This document shows, one piece after another, positions 17,829 through 25,953 of a stretch of DNA of 64,000 nucleotides; within the stretch, counting starts at the first letter, position 1, and every line of letters starts with the position of its first letter. The position numbers were made by a program, and so were the translations under genes. The notes under the pieces were generated by a model. That model ran no database searches. It saw only the letters and a list, made by a program, of their open reading frames with translations, and was not told where the DNA came from. Source of the stretch: JAIBJN01 sp963775625 (lineage in GTDB: Bacteria > Actinomycetota > Thermoleophilia > Gaiellales > Gaiellaceae); NCBI GenBank assembly GCA_963775625.1, contig CAVZJM010000002.1, forward strand, positions 124,001 through 188,000, read 5' to 3'.

Positions 17829-19334
17829 ATGCCACACAAGAAGAAGCCGAGGCGGTACATCACGCCGCTCGTCCTGTTCACTCTGGCCGGCTGGGCGCTC
17901 TGGGCGCTCGGGCGCAACGAGCCGACGGCGGCGACGCCGGACGCCGGGGCGACCGACAGCCCACGCGCAACCGGCTCGACCCCCTCCCCCGCGCGCACGC
18001 GCGCGCCGTGGAGCAAGCGCCGGCTCGCCACGAGCCTCGCCTTCGCCACGCTGTTCTTCGGCGGTGCCGCCTTCTCGGCAGGCGCCGGCGACGTCGTGGC
18101 GAATGCGCTCGAAGGCGACCCGGCCACCGAGGCCACCTCCACGGAGGAGGCTTCGGAGGACGATCCCGCAGCCGACGGGGATGCAAACGGCGGCGAGGAA
18201 GGCGAGCAGCCCGACGAGGGCGAGCCGCCCGCCGAGGGCGAAGACCCCGGCGAGGCCGGCGACGAGGCCAACGACAACGGCCAGCCCGGAGACGAGACCG
18301 AGCCTCCCGCCGATGACGGCGAAGACCCCGGCGACGGCGGCGAGAGCCCCGGCGACGGCGGCGAGAGCCCCGGCGACAACGGCGACCCCGGAGACGGCAC
18401 GCCTCCGCCTCCGCTCCCGGACGAGGAGGACGAGGGGTCCGACGACCCGGCTCCGACCGACCCCGGTGTCGGCGACGGCCCGGGCGAGGGCCCGCCCCCC
18501 GGCGATCTCCCGGTGATCGACAAGGAGACCCGCAGCCCGGCCCACCTCGACCCTGAGGCGGACGCCGACGGCTTCTTCGCCACCATCTGGCTGCACCGGC
18601 CCCTGCCCGACCCCACTCCGCCCGCCAAGCGCCTGAAGCAGAGCTTCGCCACCGCGCTCGCGCGTGAAGCGGCGGCGGCGAAGGTCGACTGGGCGCTCGT
18701 CCTGGGCGTCCTCCGGGCCCGTGGCTTCGACTCGAGCTCGATGAGGCTCGCACCCGTCCGTGCAACCGCACGGCAGCTGGCCCAACGCGACGCCCGCCGT
18801 CACCCCGTGCGTGCGCTCAGGGCCTACGGCGGCGATGACTTCGCCAAGGAGGCCTATGCGCTTCGCAACTACAACCGCGCGGTCGGCCTCCGCTCCCTCG
18901 TGGAGGGGTTCGAGGCGGCCAAGCCGAGGCTCCAGCGCATGGTGCTCCGCGACAAGCGGCTGAGCATCTACGCCGGCGGGCGGCTCGACGTCGCCCTCGG
19001 CCGGACGGACGTCCGCGTGCTCGTGCTCCTGCGCTACCTGGCGGAGGCACACGGGCAGGCCACGATCTCGAGCCTCACGACCGGCCACGGGCTCTACGCC
19101 CGGCCCGGCGTGGTCTCGGCGCACATCTACGGCCTCGCCGTCGACGTGGCAGCGCTCGACGACACGTCCATCTACGGCAACCAGGGGCCTGGAAGCCTGA
19201 CCGAGAAGGCCGTGAAGAACATCCTGCTTCTCCCCACGGAGCTGCAGGCGAAGCAGGTCATCTCGCTGATGGGCCTGGGCGGGCCGTCCTTCCCGCTCGC
19301 CAACCACGACGACCACATCCACGTCGGCTACTAG
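17829..19334 (+). CDS. membrane-anchored M15-like peptidase (VanY/DacD-like C-terminal domain)
   Basis: About 501 residues from ATG 17829 (GGGAG 10 nt upstream; an in-frame ATG at 17736 with a possible -10 box is the alternative). Two hydrophobic helices near the N-terminus (residues 12-28 and about 70-90) are followed by about 140 residues of acidic Pro/Gly/Glu linker. The C-terminal domain has the M15 zinc-peptidase signature: SxHxxGxAxD as SAHIYGLAVD and the terminal HIH in DDHIHVGY. It probably trims or remodels peptidoglycan, or the scaffold is catalytically altered; the substrate is not shown. Confidence 0.75.
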   Translation: MPHKKKPRRYITPLVLFTLAGWALWALGRNEPTAATPDAGATDSPRATGSTPSPARTRAPWSKRRLATSLAFATLFFGGAAFSAGAGDVVANALEGDPATEATSTEEASEDDPAADGDANGGEEGEQPDEGEPPAEGEDPGEAGDEANDNGQPGDETEPPADDGEDPGDGGESPGDGGESPGDNGDPGDGTPPPPLPDEEDEGSDDPAPTDPGVGDGPGEGPPPGDLPVIDKETRSPAHLDPEADADGFFATIWLHRPLPDPTPPAKRLKQSFATALAREAAAAKVDWALVLGVLRARGFDSSSMRLAPVRATARQLAQRDARRHPVRALRAYGGDDFAKEAYALRNYNRAVGLRSLVEGFEAAKPRLQRMVLRDKRLSIYAGGRLDVALGRTDVRVLVLLRYLAEAHGQATISSLTTGHGLYARPGVVSAHIYGLAVDVAALDDTSIYGNQGPGSLTEKAVKNILLLPTELQAKQVISLMGLGGPSFPLANHDDHIHVGY

Positions 19335-19343
19335 CCGGAGAAC

Positions 19344-19691
19344 GTGCTCGTAGCCCTGGAACGAGACGACGGAAGCCTGGTGTGTGAGCGGTGTCTCCTC
19401 GCGGAGACACCGCTCACCCGTGCCCGGGGCCTACTCGGCCGAGCCGGGCTGGAGCGGGGCGAAGGGATCCTCCTTCGCCCCGCTTCCTCCATTCACATGT
19501 GGTTCATGCGCTTCACGATCGACGCCGCCTTCCTGGACCGGGACGGCCGCGTCCTTCGCATCGCAGAGCAGCTGCGCCCGTGGCGGCTAGCCGCCTGCAA
19601 GGGGGCGAAGGCGGTCATCGAGCTTCCCGCCGGGGAGTGCGGACGCGTCGGCCTCACGAAGGGCGACGTGGTCGTCGTCAAGCCCAAGTAA
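19344..19691 (+). CDS. DUF192 family protein
   Basis: A 115-residue protein starting at GTG 19344 with CCGGAG just upstream. It has the family hallmarks RARGLLGRAGL, SIHMWFMRFTIDAAFLDRDGRVL and KAVIELPAGEC near the end. DUF192 proteins are small beta-barrel folds of unknown function. It lies 9 nt after the peptidase gene and is probably co-transcribed. Its TAA stop is inside the shared palindrome. Confidence 0.9.
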   Translation: MLVALERDDGSLVCERCLLAETPLTRARGLLGRAGLERGEGILLRPASSIHMWFMRFTIDAAFLDRDGRVLRIAEQLRPWRLAACKGAKAVIELPAGECGRVGLTKGDVVVVKPK

Positions 19692-19708
19692 CAGACTGTT
19701 ACTTGGGC
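19682..19708. repeat. palindrome GCCCAAGTAACAG-A-CTGTTACTTGGGC between convergent genes
   Basis: A perfect 13-bp inverted repeat around a single A. The 17-bp core is identical to the element at 8992-9012 while the flanking pairs differ but remain complementary. It includes the DUF192 stop codon and ends 4 nt before the stop of the convergent VOC gene. Probable bidirectional terminator. Confidence 0.7.
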
Positions 19709-19712
19709 GGGC

Positions 19713-20102
19713 TCAGACGGCGCCTTCGATGGCGTGCAGCGTCCACGCGGGGCCGATGCGGACCAGGTGGCCGTCCGGGTCGGCGAGGTCGTAGACCTCC
19801 GTGCCGAAGCGCGTCTTCGTGACGCGGCCGCCCTGGATCCCCTGACGGTCGAGCCGGGCTATCTCGGCCTGGATGTCGTCGCCCGCGAGCTCGAGGCGCG
19901 CGGAGCCGCCGATCTCCCGCCCGCGCTCCGGATCCCAGGTCAGCACGAGGAACGTCTGCCCTTCGAGGACGAAGAACGCGCTGTGGGCGTTCTCGCCCTC
20001 GTCGTAAGCCGCCGCCGGCCCGCGCCCGAGGAGACGCGTGTACCAGTCGATCGAGCGGTCGAGGTCGGTGACGTAGAGGTGAACCGCGGTGACGAGGCTC
20101 AC
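19713..20102 (-). CDS. VOC (glyoxalase/bleomycin-resistance fold) protein
   Basis: A 129-residue single-module VOC protein. The N-terminus LYVTDLDRSIDWYTRLLG and the C-terminal VYDLADPDGHLVRIG are typical. Metal-ligand candidates are the first-strand His (AVHLYV) and Glu of TEVYDL. It starts at GTG 20102 and overlaps the stop of the upstream 42-codon gene by 4 nt (GTGA). Substrate is unknown. Confidence 0.85.
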   Translation of the reverse strand: MSLVTAVHLYVTDLDRSIDWYTRLLGRGPAAAYDEGENAHSAFFVLEGQTFLVLTWDPERGREIGGSARLELAGDDIQAEIARLDRQGIQGGRVTKTRFGTEVYDLADPDGHLVRIGPAWTLHAIEGAV

Positions 20103-20227
20103 TTGGCGGCCGGCTTCGTCTTACCGCGCGCCGCACCCACCTCCGCGGCGTGCCGCTGCTCGCGTTCCTTCTTCTTGCGCTTGCGGTCGTTCCGCCAGCG
20201 CCGGAGTGGCCTGGAGCCGCGTCCCAT
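20099..20227 (-). CDS. 42-residue highly basic protein
   Basis: A small gene starting at ATG 20227 (MGRGSRPLRRWRNDRKRKKK) and overlapping the VOC start by 4 nt, which argues for real translation. More than half of the residues are Arg, Lys, Glu or Gln; no hydrophobic core is present, so it may be an RNA- or ribosome-associated tail-like protein. Its start codon overlaps a possible plus-strand ATG (20226) on the same bases. Longer readings of this frame run antisense through the M20 gene and are not supported. Confidence 0.5.
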   Translation of the reverse strand: MGRGSRPLRRWRNDRKRKKKEREQRHAAEVGAARGKTKPAAK

Positions 20228-20241
20228 GAGGTTGGGGACTC

Positions 20242-20247
20242 TATACA
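20242..20247 (+). promoter_or_regulatory. -10 box for a leaderless M20 gene
   Basis: TATACA lies 8 nt before GTG 20256 with no ribosome binding site between, suggesting transcription begins at or next to the start codon. Confidence 0.45.
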
Positions 20248-20255
20248 TTCCCCTC

Positions 20256-21497
20256 GTGCCGCTCGACCCAGGCCGCACCGTTGACGAGCTTCGGGAGCTT
20301 CGTGAGCTGACCGGGAACGACGACGGCGCCCAGCGCGTGGCCTGGACGGACACCTGGGTCACGGCCAAGGAGTGGCTGTCGGCCAAGGTCGGCCCAACGG
20401 GCGCCGTCGAGGAGGTCGACGAGGCCGGCAACCAGTGGTTCACGCTGCGCGGCGACTCCGACCGGGCCCTGCTGATCGGCGGCCACATCGACTCGGTCCC
20501 CAACGGCGGCTGGCTCGACGGCGCCCTGAACGTCGTGGCCGGCGTCGAGGTTCTGCGCCGTGTCGCCGGTGAGGGGACGCCTCCCCTCACCGTCCGGCTC
20601 GTCAGCTGGGCCGACGAGGAGGGCGCGCGCTTCGGCCGCTCGCTCTTCGGCTCGAGCGCGGCTTCCGGCACGATGGTCGACCACGACGAGCTGAGGGAGC
20701 GGCGCGATGCCGACGGGGTGCGCTGGGAAGACGCCCTGGCCGCGCACGGGGTCGACCTGGACCGCGCGCTCGACGCCCGGCGGGAGCTGGAGGGCGCCGC
20801 CGCCTACCTCGAGCTCCACATCGAGCAGGGACCGGTGCTCGAAGCCATGGACCTGCCGCTCGGGGTCGTCCTCGGCACATTCGGCGTCGAGCGCCACCAG
20901 ATCACGTTCCGCGGCCAGGCCGCCCACGCCGGCTCCACCCCGATGGACCGCCGCCGCGACGCGCTCGCCGCGGCCGCCAAGCTCGCGCTCGAGATCCGCG
21001 GGATCGCGGCGCGCACCGGCGACGGCGCCGTTTGCACGATGGGAAGCTGCGTGACGAAGCCGGGAATCGTCACGTCCGTCGTCGAGACGGCCACGGTGCT
21101 CCTCGACCAGCGCCACCTCGACGGCGAGAAGCTCGCGGCCATGCTCGCCGAGGCGAAGGACGCGAGCGAGCGCTTCGCCCGCGAGGAGGACGTGGAGGCC
21201 GAATGGGAGCGCATCTGGCGGATCGACCCGATCCTCTTCGACGAGGCGCTGATCGAGCTGGCCGACGAGGCAGTGACCGAGATCGCCGGACGGTCGCACC
21301 GGCTGCCGAGCGGGCCGCTCCACGATGCGGCGGAGGTCGCACGGGCGGGCATCCCGACCGTGATGCTGTTCGTCCAGAGCCTTCGCGGCCTCTCCCACAC
21401 GAAGGTCGAGGACACGAAGCCGGAGCACCTGGAGCTCTCCGTGGAGGCGCTCGACCGCCTGGCGGCGAAGACGCTCGCCCGGCTGGCAGCCGGCTAG
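20256..21497 (+). CDS. M20-type amidase: N-carbamoyl-L-amino acid hydrolase / allantoate amidohydrolase
   Basis: About 413 residues. GTG 20256 follows a -10 box by 8 nt; ATG 20226 in the same frame is the alternative. The dizinc ligands are visible: His and Asp in GGHIDSVPNGGWLDG, Glu in WADEEGARFG, His in ELHIEQGP, and the dimerisation-domain segment FRGQAAHAGSTPMDRRRDA. This subfamily cleaves N-carbamoyl or ureido amides with release of ammonia and CO2. Hydantoinase or allantoinase partners are not adjacent, so substrate remains open. It overlaps the stop of the convergent membrane-protein gene (CTAG). Confidence 0.88.
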   Translation: MPLDPGRTVDELRELRELTGNDDGAQRVAWTDTWVTAKEWLSAKVGPTGAVEEVDEAGNQWFTLRGDSDRALLIGGHIDSVPNGGWLDGALNVVAGVEVLRRVAGEGTPPLTVRLVSWADEEGARFGRSLFGSSAASGTMVDHDELRERRDADGVRWEDALAAHGVDLDRALDARRELEGAAAYLELHIEQGPVLEAMDLPLGVVLGTFGVERHQITFRGQAAHAGSTPMDRRRDALAAAAKLALEIRGIAARTGDGAVCTMGSCVTKPGIVTSVVETATVLLDQRHLDGEKLAAMLAEAKDASERFAREEDVEAEWERIWRIDPILFDEALIELADEAVTEIAGRSHRLPSGPLHDAAEVARAGIPTVMLFVQSLRGLSHTKVEDTKPEHLELSVEALDRLAAKTLARLAAG

Positions 21498-22072
21498 ACC
21501 AGCTCGGCGATCGCCCTGCCGAGGTCGGTCAGCCCGAGCGCGACCACCACGACGATGACGACCGCGCCTGCGATTGTCACGTCCTGGCGGTAGAGAACGC
21601 TGGGAATACCACTTCCCCAGCGGTCGGCAAGCGGGGCGAGCACGAGCCCCGCGACGAGGAAGAGCACACCGAACAGAGCGATCGCGAGCCCGGTCGGATC
21701 GAGGAAGCGAAAATCGAAGTTGTCGGGGTCGATCACCGTCCCTCCGAGCAGAGCGAGCAGGACGACAGAGAGCGCGAGCCCGCGCCATGGCCGACCCGCG
21801 GGAAGCCAACGGCGAACTACGAAGACAATCAGCCCGGCCAAGACGCCGGAGGGAATCCCGACGAAGACGACGAGCCCCATCGTGCCACCGAGCGTGATCT
21901 CGCCGACCTGATTCCCGTTCTCCGTGAAGCTTCCGTCGGCGTCCGGATCGGCGATCGCCAGGACGCGCATCACGATCCGCGAGCCGAGGCCGGCGACCAC
22001 GATCCCGACGAGGAGCCCTGCCGCCAGGCAGCCTCCGAGCGGCCGGAGTACGGCGGCAGCCTGCCGAATCAC
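21494..22072 (-). CDS. integral membrane protein, five or six helices
   Basis: A 192-residue protein with hydrophobic segments at about 12-32, 62-85, 97-113, 130-150 and 168-188. No domain is recognised. It has a conserved-looking loop RIVMRVLAIADPDADGSFTENG, after the first helix. It starts at GTG 22072, 9 nt after the peroxiredoxin-like gene, and so may be co-transcribed with it. Confidence 0.75.
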   Translation of the reverse strand: MIRQAAAVLRPLGGCLAAGLLVGIVVAGLGSRIVMRVLAIADPDADGSFTENGNQVGEITLGGTMGLVVFVGIPSGVLAGLIVFVVRRWLPAGRPWRGLALSVVLLALLGGTVIDPDNFDFRFLDPTGLAIALFGVLFLVAGLVLAPLADRWGSGIPSVLYRQDVTIAGAVVIVVVVALGLTDLGRAIAELV

Positions 22073-22081
22073 CGGCCGACT

Positions 22082-22873
22082 CTACGGCACGCGCGGCCCC
22101 GCAGTCACGTGATGGCCGACGAGGCGAGGGTCGCCGGTCGGGCCTTCCTTGCTCAGGTGGATCGCGGTGCGCCCACCGGCCTCCTCGAGGCGCCGCACGA
22201 CCCACGGCCGGCCGTCGACCGGCGAGCGTCCGAGCTCGCCGCCCACCTCGGGTATCGGGCCCTCGTGCACGCCCCGCCACAACTCGTGACCCTGCGAGCT
22301 CTCGCGGATCCAGACCACCGGCGCGTCGATGCCGGCGTCCGGGGGCGCCGAGCCGCCGGCCCCCCAGACGCCCTGTGGGTCGTAGCTGGGCTGCTCGGCC
22401 GCGACGATCTCGCGCAGGGCCAGGCGCAGCTCGTCCGACCTCGGGTTTCCCCAGTACCAGAAGCCGCACCAGATCCGGGCGATCACGAGCCGCGAGTCGA
22501 GCAGGAACGTGAACGGGAGGAACGGCCGGTGCGTCTCGTCGGTCAGCTCGAGCAGGTCGAGCTCCTCTGCGACCTGTCGCTCGACGTCGGAGAGAAACGG
22601 GAACGCGCCGCCGAGACCGGCCCGAAACGCGCCGTTGACGTAGGGCTCGTCCACGCTCACCGCGACGAGCCGGCCGAACTCCCGCTGGAGCTCGTCCTGG
22701 AGCTCGACGAGGATGCGCAGCCGCACCTGCTCCTTCGGGCACCACCAGCCGCGCGTGAACACGAGGACGAGCGGCTGGCCGGGGGCGATCTCGCTGAGCG
22801 CCAGCTCGGCACCGGTCGTGTCGGGAAGGCGCAGGTCGGGGAACGGGTTGCCGGGGACGAGGTCGTCTCTCAT
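22082..22873 (-). CDS. peroxiredoxin-like (AhpC/TSA) protein with C-terminal extension
   Basis: A 263-residue protein. Residues 1-160 have the thioredoxin-fold redoxin layout: NPFPDLRLPDTTGAELALSE, then VLVFTRGWWCPKEQ with one candidate peroxidatic cysteine, and SDVERQVAEELDL. A second Cys occurs in IARIWCGFWYWG. The last about 100 residues (VWIRESSQGHELWRGVHEGPIP) are outside the usual fold. ATG 22873 overlaps the upstream stop by 4 nt (ATGA). Thiol peroxidase activity is inferred from the fold. Confidence 0.78.
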   Translation of the reverse strand: MRDDLVPGNPFPDLRLPDTTGAELALSEIAPGQPLVLVFTRGWWCPKEQVRLRILVELQDELQREFGRLVAVSVDEPYVNGAFRAGLGGAFPFLSDVERQVAEELDLLELTDETHRPFLPFTFLLDSRLVIARIWCGFWYWGNPRSDELRLALREIVAAEQPSYDPQGVWGAGGSAPPDAGIDAPVVWIRESSQGHELWRGVHEGPIPEVGGELGRSPVDGRPWVVRRLEEAGGRTAIHLSKEGPTGDPRLVGHHVTAGPRVP

Positions 22874-23529
22874 CGCTTCTCCCTTCGTCGTATCTGGTCT
22901 CTGAGCCAGCGCGGCGCCGCGCCGCGAGCGCCCAGCACGGCGCGGCGGAGCGCGGGCGCCGCGCCGTCGCCGTGGACTCCGGCGCCGTGCCCCACAAGGA
23001 CATGCCCCGGTGCCAGGCACTTGGCCATGTCTCTGAGGGCTCCGGGCTGGTAGAGCCGCAGGAACGGGTGCACGCCGAGCGGCTCGTCGGCGCCGCGGAA
23101 GTACGAGACCGTTCCGAGCGCCTCGGTGCACACCAGCACGCGCTCGGCCTCCCACCAGAGGGCGACCTCGCGCCAGCCGGGGACGTTCAGCACCTTCCGC
23201 ACCTCGAAGGGCGAGCCGGGAACACCCACGAGGGGAACGCGGTGAAGCGGCACGCCGAGCCGGCCCGCGAGCGCGGCGCAGTCGCGGGAATGCCGGTCGA
23301 CAAGCTGGAGCACGCCCGCGGGCTCACCGAGCGCTGAGAGCCGCTCCTCGATCCCGGGGCCGTCGACCGGATCCACGAGCCAGACCCGCCCGCCAGAGAC
23401 GAGCGCGTGGGACGCGCGCTGGAGCAGCGCCGGCTCGGACGAGATCCAGCCGAAGCCGAAATCCCCTTCGTCGCAGATCGTGACCTTCGTCTCCGGCACG
23501 CGCTCGGCCACCAGGATACGAGAGGCCAC
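22870..23529 (-). CDS. degenerate metallo-beta-lactamase-fold protein
   Basis: A 219-residue protein starting at GTG 23529. The segments GRVWLVDPVDGPGIEERLSAL, VLQLVDRHSRDCAALAGRLGVP and WREVALWWEAERVLVCTEAL follow the strand and loop order of MBL-fold hydrolases, but the HxHxDH zinc motif is replaced by DRHSRD, so it probably does not bind two zincs. It is translationally coupled to the redoxin gene. Confidence 0.65.
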   Translation of the reverse strand: MASRILVAERVPETKVTICDEGDFGFGWISSEPALLQRASHALVSGGRVWLVDPVDGPGIEERLSALGEPAGVLQLVDRHSRDCAALAGRLGVPLHRVPLVGVPGSPFEVRKVLNVPGWREVALWWEAERVLVCTEALGTVSYFRGADEPLGVHPFLRLYQPGALRDMAKCLAPGHVLVGHGAGVHGDGAAPALRRAVLGARGAAPRWLRDQIRRREKR

Positions 23530-23545
23530 GCCGCCGGCCGCTCGC

Positions 23546-23561
23546 CTAAACTATAGTTTAG
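23546..23561. promoter_or_regulatory. 16-bp perfect palindrome operator over the copper oxidase -10 box
   Basis: CTAAACTATAGTTTAG is a perfect palindrome containing TATAGT (23552-23557), which lies 6 nt before the ATG at 23564. It also lies 17 nt upstream of the divergent minus-strand start at 23529. Position and symmetry suggest a dimeric repressor site. Confidence 0.65.
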
Positions 23562-23563
23562 AT

Positions 23564-24562
23564 ATGTCTAACTCCCGAGGACTGAGCCGGCGCCAGCTGA
23601 TCGCCGGCGTCGCGCCCGTCGTGGCGGCGGCACCGTTCGCCGGCCTGGCGCTGGCGGGGCGCAGGGAGCTCGAGGCCACGCATCTCGGGACGGACCACGC
23701 GGCGATGGGTCACTCCGCCATGATCGGCGAGGAGGTGCCGGCTCCCGGCGGGCCGAACGACCTCGACGCGCTCACGTATCCGCCCGCCGCGCTCCCGCAC
23801 GAGCCGGGTCGGATCCGCGAGTACACCCTCGTCGCGCAGGACAAGGAGATCGAGGTCGCCAAGGGGGTGATCTACCCGGCGTGGACGTACAACGGCACCG
23901 TCCCCGGCCCCGTCATCCGGGCGACCGAGGACGACATCCTCCGCGTCGCCTTCAGGAACGGGAGCGAGCACCCGCACACGATCCACTTCCACGGGATCCA
24001 TCCGGCCAACATGGACGGGGTCTTCGAGATCGTGAGCCCGGGCGAGAGCTTCACGTACGAGTTCCCGGCCCGGCCCTACGGGATGCACCTCTACCACTGC
24101 CACGCCACCCCGTTGAAGAAGCACATCCACAAGGGCCTCTACGGCGCCTTCATCATCGACCCGCCCGAGCCGCGACCGCCTGCGCAGGAGCTGGTCATGG
24201 TCATGAACGGCTTCGACACCGACGGTGACGGCGAGAACAACTTCTACGCGGTCAACGGGCCGGCGTTCTACTACGCGCGCTTCCCGATCAAGGTGAAGCG
24301 CTCCGAGACGGTGCGCATCTATATCGCCAACCTGACCGAGTTCGACCTCATCAACTCGTTCCACCTCCACGGCGACTTCTTCCGCTACTACCCGACGGGC
24401 ACGAGCGACCGCTTCGAGTACACGGACACGATCATGCTCTGCCAGGGCGAGCGCGGGATCATCGAGATCGACTTCGCGAACACCGGCCGCTTCATGTTCC
24501 ACGCCCACCAGTCGGAGTTCGCCGAGCTGGGCTGGATGGGCTTCTTCGAGGTGGAGGATTAA
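23564..24562 (+). CDS. two-domain multicopper oxidase / copper nitrite reductase-like protein, Tat-exported
   Basis: A 332-residue cupredoxin protein. A twin-arginine signal (LSRRQLIAGVAPVVAAAP) opens the protein. Copper-ligand motifs are HTIHFHGIH, MHLYHCHATPLKKHIHKG, SFHLHGDFF and MFHAHQSEF, the usual pattern of type 1 and type 2/3 sites in two-domain laccase or nitrite-reductase-like enzymes. The next gene, a ZIP transporter, begins directly after its TAA. Metal oxidation or detoxification linked to transport is the likely job. A longer upstream frame from 23480 is unlikely because of the operator. Confidence 0.88.
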   Translation: MSNSRGLSRRQLIAGVAPVVAAAPFAGLALAGRRELEATHLGTDHAAMGHSAMIGEEVPAPGGPNDLDALTYPPAALPHEPGRIREYTLVAQDKEIEVAKGVIYPAWTYNGTVPGPVIRATEDDILRVAFRNGSEHPHTIHFHGIHPANMDGVFEIVSPGESFTYEFPARPYGMHLYHCHATPLKKHIHKGLYGAFIIDPPEPRPPAQELVMVMNGFDTDGDGENNFYAVNGPAFYYARFPIKVKRSETVRIYIANLTEFDLINSFHLHGDFFRYYPTGTSDRFEYTDTIMLCQGERGIIEIDFANTGRFMFHAHQSEFAELGWMGFFEVED

Positions 24563-25780
24563 GTGGAAGCCCGTTCGGTCGCCGAGAAGCCGGAGCCCCG
24601 CCGCGAGCCTCTGCGCTGGCGGCTCTGGGCGCTCGTTCCGATCGTCCTGCTCGTCGCCGTGGTCTCGCTCGTCTCCGCCCGCGGCGGGTCACTGCTCGAC
24701 CTGGTGGGCGAAAACCCACCTCCGGCGGACGAGTTCGACGTCCGCCGCGTCGAGTTTTCCCCCGGTGAGATCCGGATCCGCGTGACGAACCCGCAGCGGG
24801 ACGACCTCACGATCGCCACGGTGACAGTGGACGACGCGATCGTCCCCTTCACCGTCGACGGGGAGACCACGCTCGGCCGCTTGCGGTCGGCGACGATCGT
24901 CGTCCCGTACAGCTGGGTCGAGGACGAGCCGATCGCCGTCGGCGTCACCAGCTCGACCGGGATCCAGACCACCGAGGAGATCGCCGCAGCGGTCGAGACC
25001 CCCGAGCCCAGTCCCGGGGGCTTCCTCGGCTACGCGATCATCGGCGCGCTCGTCGGCATCGTCCCCGTCGCGCTCGGCCTGCTCTGGCTGCCGTCACTCC
25101 GGCGGGCCCGCCCCGAGTGGCTGGCGGCCTTCATGGCGTTGACAGCAGGGCTCCTCGCGTTTCTCGCCGTGGAGGCGCTCTCGGAGGCCCTGGAGCTGCA
25201 GGCAGCGCTGCCCGGCGCTCTCGGCGGTACCGGGCTCGTCGTCCTCGGCGTGGCCGCGAGCTACCTCGCGCTCGCCTTCCTCTCGCAGCGGCTCGGCCGG
25301 AAGGGGGCAGCCCGGGGCGGCGCGCTCGGCGGGCTCGCCCTGGCGCTGCTCGTGGCCGTCGGCATCGGCGTCCACAACCTCGGCGAAGGGCTCGCCGTCG
25401 GGACCTCCTTCGCGCTCGGCGAGCTCACCCTGGGCACCTTCCTCATCATCGGGTTCATGCTCCACAACGTCACCGAGGGGCTCGGGATCGCCGCGCCGGC
25501 GGCCGAGGGAGAGCGGGCCGGCTTCGGCCGCCTCGCCGCACTCGTCCTCATCGCGGGCGCGCCCACGATCCTGGGCGCCTGGATCGGCGGCTATCTGGCG
25601 AGCGACGTGCTCTCCGTCGTGTTCTTCGCGGTTGCAGCCGGGGCCGCGCTGCAGGTCGTCGTCGAGGTCGTGCGCTTCGTGGCGCGCCGCGCGCCGGGAG
25701 GCCTCACGTCCGGCTACGCCGTGGGCGGATTCCTGGCCGGGCTCGCGCTCATGTACGCCACCGGGCTGCTCGTCGGGTAA
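24563..25780 (+). CDS. ZIP-family metal transporter with N-terminal extracellular domain
   Basis: A 405-residue protein starting at GTG 24563 immediately after the copper oxidase stop. One N-terminal helix (about 22-40) and an about 110-residue beta-rich domain precede eight-helix ZIP-type membrane part. The metal-binding helices are GVHNLGEGLAVG and MLHNVTEGLGI, the HNxxEG signatures of ZIP helices IV and V. It would import or pass divalent cations; the direct link to a copper oxidase suggests a redox-coupled metal uptake unit. Confidence 0.88.
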   Translation: MEARSVAEKPEPRREPLRWRLWALVPIVLLVAVVSLVSARGGSLLDLVGENPPPADEFDVRRVEFSPGEIRIRVTNPQRDDLTIATVTVDDAIVPFTVDGETTLGRLRSATIVVPYSWVEDEPIAVGVTSSTGIQTTEEIAAAVETPEPSPGGFLGYAIIGALVGIVPVALGLLWLPSLRRARPEWLAAFMALTAGLLAFLAVEALSEALELQAALPGALGGTGLVVLGVAASYLALAFLSQRLGRKGAARGGALGGLALALLVAVGIGVHNLGEGLAVGTSFALGELTLGTFLIIGFMLHNVTEGLGIAAPAAEGERAGFGRLAALVLIAGAPTILGAWIGGYLASDVLSVVFFAVAAGAALQVVVEVVRFVARRAPGGLTSGYAVGGFLAGLALMYATGLLVG

Positions 25781-25796
25781 GAAGGTCGTATGAGCA

Positions 25797-25828
25797 GCCG
25801 GTTATCACCCGGGAGGGTGATAACCGGC
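25797..25828. terminator. 14-bp perfect hairpin after the ZIP gene
   Basis: GCCGGTTATCACCC and its complement flank a GGGA tetraloop 16 nt after the stop codon. No T-run follows. A factor-assisted terminator is likely; an operator for the downstream gene is the alternative. Confidence 0.6.
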
Positions 25829-25953
25829 GCACGGGTTCGGACGATACTCAGACCTAGACGGGGCCGACCCCGGCCCCCTCTGCGGCTCATGACGTGGAAG
25901 CGTTTCAACCCCCTGGCGACCAGCGCGGCACCCCGCGGCCTGACGGAGAGCCT

